Below the pieces are notes generated by a model. That model was not told the origin of the DNA. It saw only the letters and a program-made list of their open reading frames with translations, and did no database searches. From assembly GCF_017357245.1 (NCBI RefSeq), contig NZ_CP071612.1, forward strand, positions 1,739,001 through 1,803,000: DNA of 64,000 nucleotides. Reading direction: 5' to 3'. Origin of the DNA: Rhizobium bangladeshense. GTDB lineage: Bacteria > Pseudomonadota > Alphaproteobacteria > Rhizobiales > Rhizobiaceae. Positions within the stretch are counted from its first letter, which is position 1. The number at the start of each line of letters is the position of its first letter. The position numbers and the translations under genes were made by a program. Below, one piece after another: positions 27,359-36,710 of this stretch.

Positions 27359-28942
27359 TTAGGCAACGTCTTTGCGGACAGAAACGCCAGGTGCTCTCTT
27401 GATGGGGAGAGTCACGGTGAACGTGGATCCACACCCTCTTGCACTTCGCACCTCTATCGAGCCCTGGTGCAGCTCGACGATCTGCTTCACAAGATTGAGG
27501 CCGATACCGGTTCCTGCAATCCCGGTCGAGGTCCGCGCGCGGAAATAACGCTGAAACAACCGGGGCAGGTCTTCAGCGTCGATCCCCACGCCGTCGTCGC
27601 TGATCGCAACCTTGACGTTGCCCGTATCCTCCCATGCCGCAACACGAATTTCCGATCTTCCCGGCGCATATTTCACCGCATTCGAGAGCAGGTTGGTAAA
27701 GACCTGGCCTAAGCTGCGGGGATCGGCATCGATGAATTCCGGCAGCCCGTCTATGTCAAGAACGAAGCCATGCGTCTTCGAGATTGCCGATTGCCGCTCG
27801 CAGCAGGTTCTGATCAACGCTCCCAGGGCGCACTCGTCGTAACTGATATCGATCTTTCCGGTATCGAGGCGTCCGTCTGACAGGACGCTCTCCATGAGAT
27901 CGACGATCCGGCTTACCGATGCACGGATCTGTTCGACCTTGTCGTTGAGAAATTCGGGCTCGACCGCGCCTCCCTTCCGCAGCAGCCGCTGAGCGGCAGC
28001 ATCGATGATCGCGAGTGGAGTGCGGAATTCATGTGATGCCATTGCCACGAACTGCCGCTGCAATTGGTTGATGTTTCGCTCCTGCGAGAGCATTCGCTCA
28101 AGCTCGCGCGCCTGCCGCTCGACCTCCGCCGTACGGCTTTGCACCGTGATTTCGAGCTGATCATGATGGTGACGCAGCTCTTCTGCGAGCCGCACCGTCC
28201 TGGTGACGTCCTCGTGGGTCGCCACATATCCGCCGTTCTGCATGGGATTGTGGGTGATTTTGATGATGCGCCCATCGCTGAGCGCGATGTTCTGGCTCGC
28301 CGGGGCGCCGCGTGCCGTCGCTTCGAAGACGACGTCAAAATAGGTGGCAGTGTCGGCCGGACCATTTCCCTGCCGGCTCCGATAGGCCAGGATGTCCACC
28401 AGCGGCGTTCCAGGCTGCGTCAGAAAATCCGGCAGATCGTACATCCTTGCATAGGATGCGTTGCACAATATCAGCTTCTTCTCGGAGTCGAACATGCACA
28501 ACCCATGCGGCATATTGCTGAGGGCTGCGTCGAACCGGCGATGCTGTTCGGTCAGATTATGTTCCGCGCGGATATGGGTCGAGATGTCTTCATAGCTTAG
28601 GATCCAGCTTCCATTTCTCGAGGGAGCGCAGGTCAGTGAAATCATCCGTCCATCAGGCAGCGCAAATTGCGAGGTGTTCTGCCTGCCGATCGTCAGCCGT
28701 GAACAAGCGGCTGCACGGCAGTCGGCGGTGCCGGGCAAGCCGTCGATATTCATTCCTCTGCGCAGAGCGCCATCGGGGAGGCCGAGAATATCAAGCGTGC
28801 GGGAATTGAAAGCCGTTACCGTATTGGCAGAATCAAGGAGAACAATGCCCTGCGGCAGGTTCTCCAGAATGGCTTCAAACGAATGCGGCATTTCCGGCCC
28901 CGCTTTGGATCTGGCACTTCCCCTATCCCTAGCATTGGCCAC
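27359..28942 (-). CDS. PAS-PAS sensor histidine kinase
   Basis: The 527-residue protein has no membrane segment and is probably cytoplasmic. Two PAS domains lie at about residues 21-125 and 136-248 (the second of the PAS-7 type, FDAALSNMPHGLCMFD), then a coiled coil (about 252-295), the HisKA box with His304 (MASHEFRTPLAI) and the ATPase domain (NLLSNAVKYAP, DDGVGID, GTGIGLNLVKQ). No response regulator lies beside it, so it is an orphan kinase; its signal is unknown. Confidence 0.88.
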   Translation of the reverse strand: MANARDRGSARSKAGPEMPHSFEAILENLPQGIVLLDSANTVTAFNSRTLDILGLPDGALRRGMNIDGLPGTADCRAAACSRLTIGRQNTSQFALPDGRMISLTCAPSRNGSWILSYEDISTHIRAEHNLTEQHRRFDAALSNMPHGLCMFDSEKKLILCNASYARMYDLPDFLTQPGTPLVDILAYRSRQGNGPADTATYFDVVFEATARGAPASQNIALSDGRIIKITHNPMQNGGYVATHEDVTRTVRLAEELRHHHDQLEITVQSRTAEVERQARELERMLSQERNINQLQRQFVAMASHEFRTPLAIIDAAAQRLLRKGGAVEPEFLNDKVEQIRASVSRIVDLMESVLSDGRLDTGKIDISYDECALGALIRTCCERQSAISKTHGFVLDIDGLPEFIDADPRSLGQVFTNLLSNAVKYAPGRSEIRVAAWEDTGNVKVAISDDGVGIDAEDLPRLFQRYFRARTSTGIAGTGIGLNLVKQIVELHQGSIEVRSARGCGSTFTVTLPIKRAPGVSVRKDVA

Positions 28943-29137
28943 AAACGATAAAGTTTCGCTAATGACCCCAGTCGCGAGTTCCTTGAGAGCAATTCTAGCA
29001 AAACTCGGTCGCGATTCTGCGTCAGACTATTGGATTCACGACAGGTGCCGCGATTGATCTCGGACTTTGAGAGTCGGAGATTTCGCAGGCTAGTCCGAGC
29101 CGCAACGTTGGGAAAATTTGTCGGGACGACGCCATCG

Positions 29138-29153
29138 TTTAAATCGTTCCAAA
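29138..29153. promoter_or_regulatory. Imperfect second operator (O2) of the LacI operon
   Basis: TTTAAATCGTTCCAAA matches the perfect palindrome at 29237 in 13 of 16 positions, with the right half intact. The two are 99 bases apart, a distance that would permit repressor looping. Its function is inferred. Confidence 0.45.
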
Positions 29154-29228
29154 AGATAAAGCGCGCGCTCACGACGTCATGATGAGAGGGAAAGCTCAAT
29201 AAAAGGCGGCTTTAAATGAAACTGGCCC

Positions 29229-29256
29229 TTGACACATTTGGAACGTTCCAAATAAT
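29229..29256 (+). promoter_or_regulatory. Promoter with perfect LacI-type operator (O1)
   Basis: A -35 TTGACA (29229-29234) and a -10-like AATAAT (29251-29256) flank a perfect 16-bp palindrome, TTTGGAACGTTCCAAA (29237-29252), with the central CG step typical of LacI/GalR operators. A repressor bound here would block RNA polymerase. The start codon of the regulator is 34 bases downstream of the -10, so autoregulation of the whole operon is likely. Confidence 0.75.
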
Positions 29257-29290
29257 AGGCGTCAGTCGACGATGACGTCGGGAGGGCGAA

Positions 29291-30346
29291 GTGACAAAGA
29301 ACCGGGTGACCGTCATCGACATTGCGAAGGCCGCTGGCGTTTCCAAGTCGACGGTGTCGCTGGTGCTGCAGGGTTCCTCTCTCGTCAACGAGGGAACGCG
29401 CGCAAAGGTCAATGCCGTGATGCGGGAGCTCGGCTACGTCTACAACCGCGGCGCAGCCAATCTCCGGCAGGCGAGTGGAAAATCGAGGATCATCGGTGTC
29501 GTCGTGAACGATCTGACGAACAGCTTCTTTGCGGAGCTGGCGGTCGGGGTCGATATGGTCGTTCAGTCGGCCGGTTTCGTGCAGTTCCTGTCGAATACCG
29601 GAGAGAGCATCGACAGGCAGCGCGAGGTTGTCGCATCGATGCGCGAACATGGCATTTCGGGCCTGATCGTCTCGCCAGCGCGCGCCACCGATGCCGCCGA
29701 CTTCAAGCCGCTGGTCGCAGCAGGGATTCCTGTCGTGGTGGTCGTGCGAAACCTGCCTGGCGCCAAGGTCTCATCCATAGTTTCCGACAACCGGGCCGGC
29801 ATGATGTCAGCCGTTCAGCATTTGATGGGTCTCGGTCATAAGCGCATCGCATTTCTCGGCGGCTTTCCCGATACCGCTGTCTTCGATGACCGCCTTGCCG
29901 GTTACCGCAGCGGAATAGAGGCGGCCGGGCTAAGCTACGACGAGGCACTCGTCATCTCGTCCGCCCCGTCGCGAGCGGGCGGCGTGGACGCGATCGGAAG
30001 AGCGACTGCTCTTGGCGATCGGCCCACCGCAGCCGTCTGCTTCAACGATGCCGTCGCCTTCGGTGTTTGCGACGGATTGCGCGCGCGCCGTCTGGAACCG
30101 GGCGCCGACTTTGCCGTCGTCGGTTTCGACGATGTCATCGAGGCTCAGGCGGCGGTTCCCGCGCTGACGACGGTCTCGGTCGATCCGCAGGGCATCGGGC
30201 GCCGCGGCGCACAGATGCTCCTCAAGCAGATCAACGCCGGCAAGGCCGAAGCAGAGATGGTGACGACAGCTGTTCGGCTGGTCGTCCGCGAAAGCTGCGG
30301 AGCCGGCACAGCCGCGCCGGCGAGGGCAGGCAGAGCCGGAAATTGA
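29291..30346 (+). CDS. LacI/GalR family transcriptional regulator
   Basis: The 351-residue protein has the N-terminal helix-turn-helix with hinge (VTVIDIAKAAGVSKSTVSLVLQG, residues about 5-27; VYNRGAANLRQ) and a periplasmic-binding-protein-like effector domain (SRIIGVVVNDLTNSFFAELAVG, GHKRIAFLGGF, AVVGFDDV). The start is GTG at 29291 after GGAGGGCGAA. It is the first gene of the operon and probably represses it through the palindrome in its own promoter; the inducer would be the imported substrate or an early product. Confidence 0.93.
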   Translation: MTKNRVTVIDIAKAAGVSKSTVSLVLQGSSLVNEGTRAKVNAVMRELGYVYNRGAANLRQASGKSRIIGVVVNDLTNSFFAELAVGVDMVVQSAGFVQFLSNTGESIDRQREVVASMREHGISGLIVSPARATDAADFKPLVAAGIPVVVVVRNLPGAKVSSIVSDNRAGMMSAVQHLMGLGHKRIAFLGGFPDTAVFDDRLAGYRSGIEAAGLSYDEALVISSAPSRAGGVDAIGRATALGDRPTAAVCFNDAVAFGVCDGLRARRLEPGADFAVVGFDDVIEAQAAVPALTTVSVDPQGIGRRGAQMLLKQINAGKAEAEMVTTAVRLVVRESCGAGTAAPARAGRAGN

Positions 30347-30359
30347 AACAAGGTTCGAA

Positions 30360-31982
30360 GTGACGCACATGAACAAGCATCTCTCACCAGCCGAAGCGGC
30401 GGCACTGATCCCGGACGGCGCCGTTGTCACGGTGTCGTCGTCAAGCGGTTTAGGCTGCCCTGACCTGATGCTGAAGGCGATCGGCGAGCGTTTCGATGCG
30501 ACCGGCCATCCCCGTCACATTACCACCCTTCACCCGATTGCCGCCGGCGATATGAGCGGCATCAAGGGCGTCGACTATATCGCCAGGAAAGGTCTGCTCA
30601 AGCGCATCATCGGCGGTTCCTATCCCTCAGGCCCATCCTCGGCCGAGCCGCCGTTGATCTGGCAGATGATCACCAATAATGAGATCCCGGCCTATAATAT
30701 TCCGTCCGGCATCCTGTTCGACATTCATCGCGAAGCCGCTGCAAAGCGCCCGGGTGTCCTGACCAAGGTCGGTATCGACACCTTCGTCGATCCGCAGCAG
30801 CAGGGCTGCGCGATGAACCCCCTCGCTTCGGACGATCCGGTGGTCAGGCGCGTCAGCTTCGAGGGCGAGGACTGGCTGTTCTTCCCCTCGATCGTGCCGC
30901 AGGTCGCCATCATCCGCGCCACGACAGCCGACGAGCGCGGCAATCTTACATATGAACATGAAGGCGCCTATCTCGGCGGTCTCGACCAGGCGCTTGCCGC
31001 CCGCAATAATGGCGGCATCGTCATCGCGCAGGTCAAGCGGATCACCAAGGAGGGCTCGCTGAAACCGCATGACGTCCGCGTGCCGGGAATGCTGGTCGAC
31101 TATGTGATCGTTGATCCCGATCAGAAGCAGACGACGCAGACTGGGTACGACCCGGCAATATCGGGCGAGATCTTCCGGCCGCTCGATAGCTTCAGCGTTC
31201 CGGAATTCAATGTCCAGAAGGTCATAGCGCGCCGCGTCGCGCAGGAATTGGAGGCTGGGAGCTGCGTCAATCTGGGCTTCGGAATATCGGCCAATGTGCC
31301 GCGGATTCTGCTGGAGGAGGGGCTTCACGGCGCCGTCACCTGGGTCATCGAGCAGGGTGCGGTCGGCGGCGTGCCGCTGCTCGACTTCGCCTTCGGTTGC
31401 GCCTCCAACGCCGACGCCTACATGCCGTCGCCTTACCAGTTTACCTATTTCCAGGGCGCTGGTTTCGATGCCTCGCTCCTGTCCTTCCTTGAAATCGGAA
31501 AGGACGGCTCGGTCAACGTCTCGAAGCTGTCGTTCCGGCCGCATGTCACCGCCGGCGCCGGAGGCTTCGTCGACATCACGGCGCGGGCAAAGAAGATCGT
31601 CTTTTCCGGCATGTTCAACGCCGGCGCGAAGCTTTCGATCGCCGATGGGGCTCTCGTCATTGAAAAAGAAGGCAAGCTGAAGAAGTTGGTGAACGAGGTC
31701 GAACACGTCACCTTCAGCGGCAGGCGGGCGATCGAGCAGGGACAGGACATCACCTATGTCACCGAGCGGTGCGTGATGAAGCTGACGCGCGACGGCATCG
31801 TGCTGACCGAGATCGCGCCCGGCGTCGATCTTCAGGCCCAGATCCTCGACCAGTCCGACTTCCGGCTGATCGTCGCGCCCGATCTGAAGGTGATGGACGC
31901 GGCACTCTTCCGGGAGCCAAGCATTGGCCTGTCGCTTCCGGCAAAGAGGGCACGGGCGCTGGAGGGCATTTTCCATGGCTAG
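30360..31982 (+). CDS. Family I CoA-transferase, fused alpha-beta (acetate/propionate CoA-transferase type)
   Basis: The 540-residue protein joins both subunits of a family I CoA-transferase, like propionate CoA-transferase or YdiF. The catalytic Glu is expected at Glu331 in VIEQGAVGGVPL; NLGFGISANVPRIL precedes it. It would move CoA from an acyl-CoA donor to a carboxylic acid without ATP. Start is GTG at 30360, or ATG at 30369. The stop overlaps the next start by 8 bases. The true acyl acceptor is unknown. Confidence 0.85.
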   Translation: MTHMNKHLSPAEAAALIPDGAVVTVSSSSGLGCPDLMLKAIGERFDATGHPRHITTLHPIAAGDMSGIKGVDYIARKGLLKRIIGGSYPSGPSSAEPPLIWQMITNNEIPAYNIPSGILFDIHREAAAKRPGVLTKVGIDTFVDPQQQGCAMNPLASDDPVVRRVSFEGEDWLFFPSIVPQVAIIRATTADERGNLTYEHEGAYLGGLDQALAARNNGGIVIAQVKRITKEGSLKPHDVRVPGMLVDYVIVDPDQKQTTQTGYDPAISGEIFRPLDSFSVPEFNVQKVIARRVAQELEAGSCVNLGFGISANVPRILLEEGLHGAVTWVIEQGAVGGVPLLDFAFGCASNADAYMPSPYQFTYFQGAGFDASLLSFLEIGKDGSVNVSKLSFRPHVTAGAGGFVDITARAKKIVFSGMFNAGAKLSIADGALVIEKEGKLKKLVNEVEHVTFSGRRAIEQGQDITYVTERCVMKLTRDGIVLTEIAPGVDLQAQILDQSDFRLIVAPDLKVMDAALFREPSIGLSLPAKRARALEGIFHG

Positions 31983-32754
31983 CGGCACAGTCAGGGTCGA
32001 CATTGAAGGCCACGTGGCAACGCTGACGATCTCTCGGCCGGAGAAGCTGAACGCGCTCGATCTCGACATGCTGAAAGCTTTGATGGAGGCGGCCGACGCG
32101 GTGGAGGCGAACCCGAATGTGCGCGCTGCCGTTCTCACCGGCGAAGGAAAGGGCTTTTCCGCCGGAGGCGATATCAGGGCCTGGGGCGGAATGCAGCCGC
32201 AGGAATTCGGTCACGCCTGGGTTCGCCACGGCCATCGTATCTTCGAAAGACTGGCGACGCTCAGGGTGCCACTGGTCGCGGCCCTGAATGGCCACGCCCT
32301 CGGAGGCGGGCTCGAATTGGCGGGCGTTGCCGACATTCGTCTCGCCGAAGAACACATTAAGATCGGCCTGCCGGAGACCGGCCTTGGAATGGTGCCGGGC
32401 TGGTCCGGCACCCAACGTCTTGTGCGCCGGTTCGGCGCGCAGGTCGTCCGGCGCATGGCGCTCGGCGGCGAGATATTCACCGCCGAAGAGGCCCATCTGC
32501 TCGGCATCGTCGACGCGGTCGTTCCGACAGGAAATTCGCTCGCTGCCGCCAGGGAATATGCCGCAGGGATTGCTGCGAGGGGACCGGCTGCCATCGAGAT
32601 CGTCAAATTGATGATCGCGTCGGCGAACGGTGAGGACAATGGAACCGCGGTCGAAGCCTTGGGCTCGATCCTCGCCGCCAAGACCGGTGATCTGAAAGAG
32701 GGCGTCGCGTCGTTCAGCGAGAAGCGCCCGGCAACGTTCAAGGGAGAATGGTAA
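31975..32754 (+). CDS. Enoyl-CoA hydratase/isomerase family protein
   Basis: The 259-residue crotonase-fold protein has the oxyanion-hole segments GKGFSAGGDIRAW and NGHALGGGLELAG, and both catalytic glutamates of true hydratases: one in GGGLEL and one in GLPETGLG. It is therefore expected to hydrate a 2-enoyl-CoA rather than act as one of the Glu-deficient variants. It sits between the CoA-transferase and the aldehyde dehydrogenase, overlapping both, which shows tight coupling. Start at 31975 follows GGAGGG. Confidence 0.88.
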   Translation: MASGTVRVDIEGHVATLTISRPEKLNALDLDMLKALMEAADAVEANPNVRAAVLTGEGKGFSAGGDIRAWGGMQPQEFGHAWVRHGHRIFERLATLRVPLVAALNGHALGGGLELAGVADIRLAEEHIKIGLPETGLGMVPGWSGTQRLVRRFGAQVVRRMALGGEIFTAEEAHLLGIVDAVVPTGNSLAAAREYAAGIAARGPAAIEIVKLMIASANGEDNGTAVEALGSILAAKTGDLKEGVASFSEKRPATFKGEW

Positions 32755-34274
32755 TGACGGTGCTCGTCAGCCCCACCGCGCTGAGCGATCATAGAGCGCG
32801 CGATTTCAGCATGTTTATCGATGGCAGATGGGAGGCCGGTGCCTCCGATCCGATCGAACGTGTCGCGCCGAGCCACGGCGTCGTAGTCAGCCGTTTCCCA
32901 ACCGGCAGCAGAAAGGACGCCGAGCGCGCCATCTCCGCCGCACGCAAGGCCTTCGATTTTGGGCCGTGGCCGCGAATGACCGCCTCCGAACGTTCCGCCA
33001 TCCTTCTGAAGGCGGCTGATCTGATCGCCGCGCGTGCGGAAGAACTCGCATTTCTTGACGCCATTGAGGCAGGAAAGCCGATCACGCAGGTGCGCGGAGA
33101 AATTGCAGGTTCCGTCGACATATGGCGTTATGCGGCGGCTCTTGCTCGTGACCTCCACGGCGAAAGCTACAACACGCTTGGGGACGGCACACTCGGCGTC
33201 GTTCTGCGCGAGGCGATCGGCGTGGTGTCGATCATCACGCCCTGGAATTTTCCGTTCCTGATCGTCGGCCAGAAGCTGCCGTTCGCCCTGGCCGCAGGCT
33301 GCACGACCGTCGTCAAGCCCTCAGAATTGACATCTGGATCGACTCTCGTGCTCGGTGAAATCCTGCAGGAAGCAGGCATTCCGGATGGCGTCGTCAACAT
33401 TGTCACCGGCACGGGACCTGAAGTCGGTGCGGTCATGACGTCTCATCCCGAGGTTGACATGGTCTCCTTCACCGGCTCGACCGGCGTCGGCAAGCTGACG
33501 ATGTCGAATGCTGCGCAAACGCTGAAGAAGGTCTCTCTGGAACTGGGCGGCAAGAACCCGCAGATCGTATTCCCGGATGCCGATCTCGACGCCTTCATCG
33601 ATGCCGCAGTCTTCGGCGCATATTTCAATGCCGGCGAGTGCTGCAATGCCGGCTCGCGGCTGATCCTTCACAAATCTATCGCCGCCGATGTCGTCGCACG
33701 CATCGCCGAATTGTCTAAGAGTGTGAAGGTCGGTGATCCCCTCGATCCTCAGACGCAGGTCGGCGCGATCATCACGCCGCAGCATCTGGAGAAGATATCG
33801 GGATATGTCGCCGGCGCCAGGAGCAGCGGCGCCCGGATCGCGCATGGCGGCGAGGCGCTCGACCTCGGCATGGGGCAGTTCATGTCGCCGACCATCCTCG
33901 AAGCGGTCACGCCTGATATGGCGGTGGCACGCGAGGAGGTCTTTGGTCCTGTACTGTCGGTCCTGACGTTCGAAACGACTGCTGAAGCCATCGGGATCGC
34001 CAATTCCATCGATTACGGCCTCTCGGCCGGTGTCTGGAGCCGTGATTTCGATACTTGCCTGTCGGTCGGCCGGGCGGTGCGGGCGGGAACGGTCTGGATG
34101 AACACCTTCATGGACGGCGCCCCTGAGCTGCCCTTCGGCGGTTACAAGCAGAGCGGCCTCGGCCGCGAGCTCGGCCGCCACGCGGTCGAGGACTACACGG
34201 AGACCAAGACGCTGAACATGCATATCGGCAAACGCACCAACTGGTGGATGCCGCAGACGGAAAGGCCGGCCTGA
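32754..34274 (+). CDS. NAD(P)-dependent aldehyde dehydrogenase
   Basis: The 506-residue protein is a canonical ALDH superfamily member: TPWNFPF (cofactor loop), [10 protein letters not shown], general base Glu263 in LELGGKNP, nucleophile Cys297 in [10 protein letters not shown] and EVFGPVLSV. The start was set to the ATG at 32754 (overlapping the preceding stop as TAATG) because AGGGAG is 7 bases upstream; an ATG at 32748 is too close to it. It would turn an aldehyde into the acid for the CoA-transferase. Confidence 0.9.
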   Translation: MTVLVSPTALSDHRARDFSMFIDGRWEAGASDPIERVAPSHGVVVSRFPTGSRKDAERAISAARKAFDFGPWPRMTASERSAILLKAADLIAARAEELAFLDAIEAGKPITQVRGEIAGSVDIWRYAAALARDLHGESYNTLGDGTLGVVLREAIGVVSIITPWNFPFLIVGQKLPFALAAGCTTVVKPSELTSGSTLVLGEILQEAGIPDGVVNIVTGTGPEVGAVMTSHPEVDMVSFTGSTGVGKLTMSNAAQTLKKVSLELGGKNPQIVFPDADLDAFIDAAVFGAYFNAGECCNAGSRLILHKSIAADVVARIAELSKSVKVGDPLDPQTQVGAIITPQHLEKISGYVAGARSSGARIAHGGEALDLGMGQFMSPTILEAVTPDMAVAREEVFGPVLSVLTFETTAEAIGIANSIDYGLSAGVWSRDFDTCLSVGRAVRAGTVWMNTFMDGAPELPFGGYKQSGLGRELGRHAVEDYTETKTLNMHIGKRTNWWMPQTERPA

Positions 34275-34362
34275 CCGGCAGCGAAACTGCGCCCGAGGAG
34301 GGCGGGTGATTGATGCGGGAATGGGTTCCGCATCGTCCAAAATTGAACTGGGAGGTTCTGTA

Positions 34363-35625
34363 ATGGGTAGGTTTCTGACAACGACTGCCGCGATCGCATT
34401 GGCTCTGGCCGGCGCCGGCGTGTCCGCACGCGCTGCCGACGTTAAGGAAGTTCAGATGCTTCACTGGTGGACGTCAGGGGGCGAGGCAGCTGCTTTGAAC
34501 GTCTTGAAGGAGGATCTTTCGAAGGAAGGGTTTGCCTGGAAGGACGTTCCGGTTGCCGGCGGCGGCGGTGATGCGGCGATGACGGCGCTGAAGGCGATGG
34601 TTGCGGCGGGCACCTATCCGACGGCCTCGCAGATGCTGGGTTATACCGTGCTCGACTATGCCGAGGCCGGCGTCATGGGCGATCTGACGGCGACGGCCAA
34701 GAAGGAAGGCTGGGACAAGTCGGTGCCGGCCGCACTTCAGAAGTTCTCGGTTTATGACGGCAAGTGGGTTGCCGCCCCGGTCAACGTGCATTCGGTCAAC
34801 TGGCTGTGGATCAACAAGGCGGTGATGGACAAGATCGGCGGCAGTGAGCCGAAGACCTTCGACGACCTGATCGCGCTGCTCGACAAGGCCAAGGTCGCAG
34901 GTGTGATCCCGTTGGCGCTCGGCGGCCAGAACTGGCAGGAAGCGACGATGTTCGATTCCATCGTGCTGTCGACCGGCGGACCGGAGTTCTACAAGAAGGC
35001 CTTCAACGATCTCGACGATGAGGCGCTGAAGTCGGACACGATGAAGAAGTCCTTCGACAACCTGGCGAAGATCGTCCAATATGTCGATCCGAACTTCTCC
35101 GGCCGCGACTGGAACCTGGCGACCGCCATGGTCATCAAGGGTGACGCGCTGGTGCAGGTGATGGGCGACTGGGCCAAGGGCGAATTCGTCGCCGCCAAGA
35201 AGACGCCGGATACCGACTTCCTGTGCTACCGCTTCCCCGGCACCGAAGGCAGCGTCGTCTACAACTCCGACATGTTCGGCATGTTCAACGTTCCCGACGA
35301 CCGCAAGGCGGCGCAGGTGGCGCTGGCCACCGCAACGCTGTCGAAGAGCTTCCAGTCGGCCTTCAACGTCGTCAAGGGTTCGGTTCCGGCCCGTACCGAC
35401 GTTCCCGACACCGACTTCGACGCCTGCGGCAAGAAGGGCATTGCCGATCTGAAGGCCGCTAATGAAGGCGGCACGCTGTTCGGTTCGCTTGCCCAGGGCT
35501 ATGGCGCGCCTCCGGCGATCGCCAATGCCTATAAGGACGTCGTCTCGAAGTTCGTCCACGGCCAGATCAAGAGCTCCGACGAGGCCGTGACCCAGCTGGT
35601 CCAGGCGATCGACGACGCCCGCTGA
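34363..35625 (+). CDS. CUT1-type ABC transporter, carbohydrate-binding protein
   Basis: The 420-residue precursor has a signal peptide ([20 protein letters not shown], cleavage near ARAAD) and the type 1 extracellular solute-binding fold, opening [13 protein letters not shown], as in bacterial glucose, mannose or oligosaccharide-binding proteins. Many aromatic residues (HSVNWLW, FSGRDWN) may stack on a sugar ring. It is followed by a stable hairpin and then by permease genes. Start at 34363 follows GGGAGG. Confidence 0.9.
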   Translation: MGRFLTTTAAIALALAGAGVSARAADVKEVQMLHWWTSGGEAAALNVLKEDLSKEGFAWKDVPVAGGGGDAAMTALKAMVAAGTYPTASQMLGYTVLDYAEAGVMGDLTATAKKEGWDKSVPAALQKFSVYDGKWVAAPVNVHSVNWLWINKAVMDKIGGSEPKTFDDLIALLDKAKVAGVIPLALGGQNWQEATMFDSIVLSTGGPEFYKKAFNDLDDEALKSDTMKKSFDNLAKIVQYVDPNFSGRDWNLATAMVIKGDALVQVMGDWAKGEFVAAKKTPDTDFLCYRFPGTEGSVVYNSDMFGMFNVPDDRKAAQVALATATLSKSFQSAFNVVKGSVPARTDVPDTDFDACGKKGIADLKAANEGGTLFGSLAQGYGAPPAIANAYKDVVSKFVHGQIKSSDEAVTQLVQAIDDAR

Positions 35626-35643
35626 GACCAGGCCGATGAACAT

Positions 35644-35670
35644 GCTTCCCCGCTGGCTTGGCGGGGAAGC
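35644..35670 (+). promoter_or_regulatory. Stable hairpin between binding-protein and permease genes
   Basis: GCTTCCCCGC (35644-35653) pairs perfectly with GCGGGGAAGC (35661-35670), with a 7-base loop and no T-run after it. In ABC operons, such stems after the binding-protein gene protect the upstream mRNA from 3' decay and raise binding protein over permease levels. That role is inferred here. Confidence 0.6.
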
Positions 35671-35756
35671 TTCAGACCGCATGACGAATAGGTGCGGACC
35701 ATCATTGCGAGGCTGATGATGTGAGGCCCGATGATGCGAGGGAGGAGATGCATTCG

Positions 35757-36710
35757 ATGAGCACAGTTGCGACCACCGATCCGGTTCTGACGCCGGGGCA
35801 GGCGACGCGGATCTCGCTGCGGGGCCGGCTGCAGGATGCGCTGCCGAAGATCGTGCTGGCGCCGAGCTTCGTCATCACGCTGGTCTTCGTCTACGGCTTC
35901 ATCGCCTGGACGGCCTATCTCTCCTTCACCAATTCCAAGACCTTCCCCTCCTATCAGCTGACCGGGGCGCGCGCCTATCAGCGGCTGTGGCGCTGGACCT
36001 TCGAGAGCGATCCGCCGTCCTCCTGGTATACCTCGATCACCAACATGGCGATCTTCGGCTTCCTCTATGTCGGCATCTGCCTGGCGCTCGGCCTGCTGCT
36101 CGCCATCCTGCTCGACCAGAAGATCCGCGGCGAGGGCTTGCTCCGGCCGATCTTCCTCTATCCGATGGCGCTTTCCTTCATCGTCACCGGGGTGGCCTGG
36201 AAATGGTTCCTCGATCCCGGCCTCGGGCTGGAACAGACGCTGCACCACTTCGGCTGGACGAGCTTCCACTTCGACTGGATCAAGAACAAGGACTTCGTCA
36301 TCTACACCGTCGTCATCGCCGGTGTCTGGCAGGCGTCCGGCTTCGTCATGGCGATGTTCCTGGCCGGCCTTCGCGGCATCGACGGCGAGATCATGAAGGC
36401 GGCTCAGATCGACGGCGCCTCGCCCTTCCAGCTCTACCGCCGCATCGTCATTCCGCTGTTGCGGCCGATCTTCCTGTCGGCCTTCATCGTGCTCGCCCAT
36501 ATGGCGATCAAGTCTTACGACCTGGTGGTGGCGCTGACCTCGGGCGGGCCGGGCGGCTCGGCCTGGCTGCCGTCCAACTTCATGTATGAATACACCTTCA
36601 AGCGCAATGAGATGGCCGTCGGCTCGGCCAGCGCCATCATCATGCTGATGACGATCTCGGCGATCATCGTGCCCTATCTCTATTCCGAACTGAAGGAGAA
36701 GGCCCGATGA
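35757..36710 (+). CDS. ABC transporter permease (sugar type, first)
   Basis: A 317-residue inner-membrane protein with about six segments and the EAA loop that contacts the ATPase (EIMKAAQIDGASPFQLYRRIVIPLLRPIFL, shown in part: AAQIDGASPFQLYRRI). It is the MalF-like partner of the importer. ATGs at 35748 and 35757 both lie behind GGAGG; the second has better spacing. The stop overlaps the next start by four bases (ATGA). Confidence 0.9.
   Translation: MSTVATTDPVLTPGQATRISLRGRLQDALPKIVLAPSFVITLVFVYGFIAWTAYLSFTNSKTFPSYQLTGARAYQRLWRWTFESDPPSSWYTSITNMAIFGFLYVGICLALGLLLAILLDQKIRGEGLLRPIFLYPMALSFIVTGVAWKWFLDPGLGLEQTLHHFGWTSFHFDWIKNKDFVIYTVVIAGVWQASGFVMAMFLAGLRGIDGEIMKAAQIDGASPFQLYRRIVIPLLRPIFLSAFIVLAHMAIKSYDLVVALTSGGPGGSAWLPSNFMYEYTFKRNEMAVGSASAIIMLMTISAIIVPYLYSELKEKAR

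Larger units (their letters stand above)
28943..29290. promoter_or_regulatory. Divergent intergenic region: histidine kinase / lacI operon control region
   Basis: The 348 bases hold no gene. The right half carries the control elements of the LacI operon (two operator-like sequences and a promoter, listed separately). The left part is presumed to hold the kinase promoter, but I see no clear box there. Confidence 0.6.

Noticed and set aside
30627..32138. 503-codon antisense frame in the CoA-transferase gene
   Set aside because: Shadow of a conserved enzyme with active-site Glu on the plus strand.
31975..34274. Hydratase plus ALDH as a feruloyl-CoA hydratase/lyase and vanillin dehydrogenase pair
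   Set aside because: The hydratase has both Glu residues of ordinary enoyl-CoA hydratases and no hydroxycinnamate CoA ligase is present; the idea is not supported by sequence alone.
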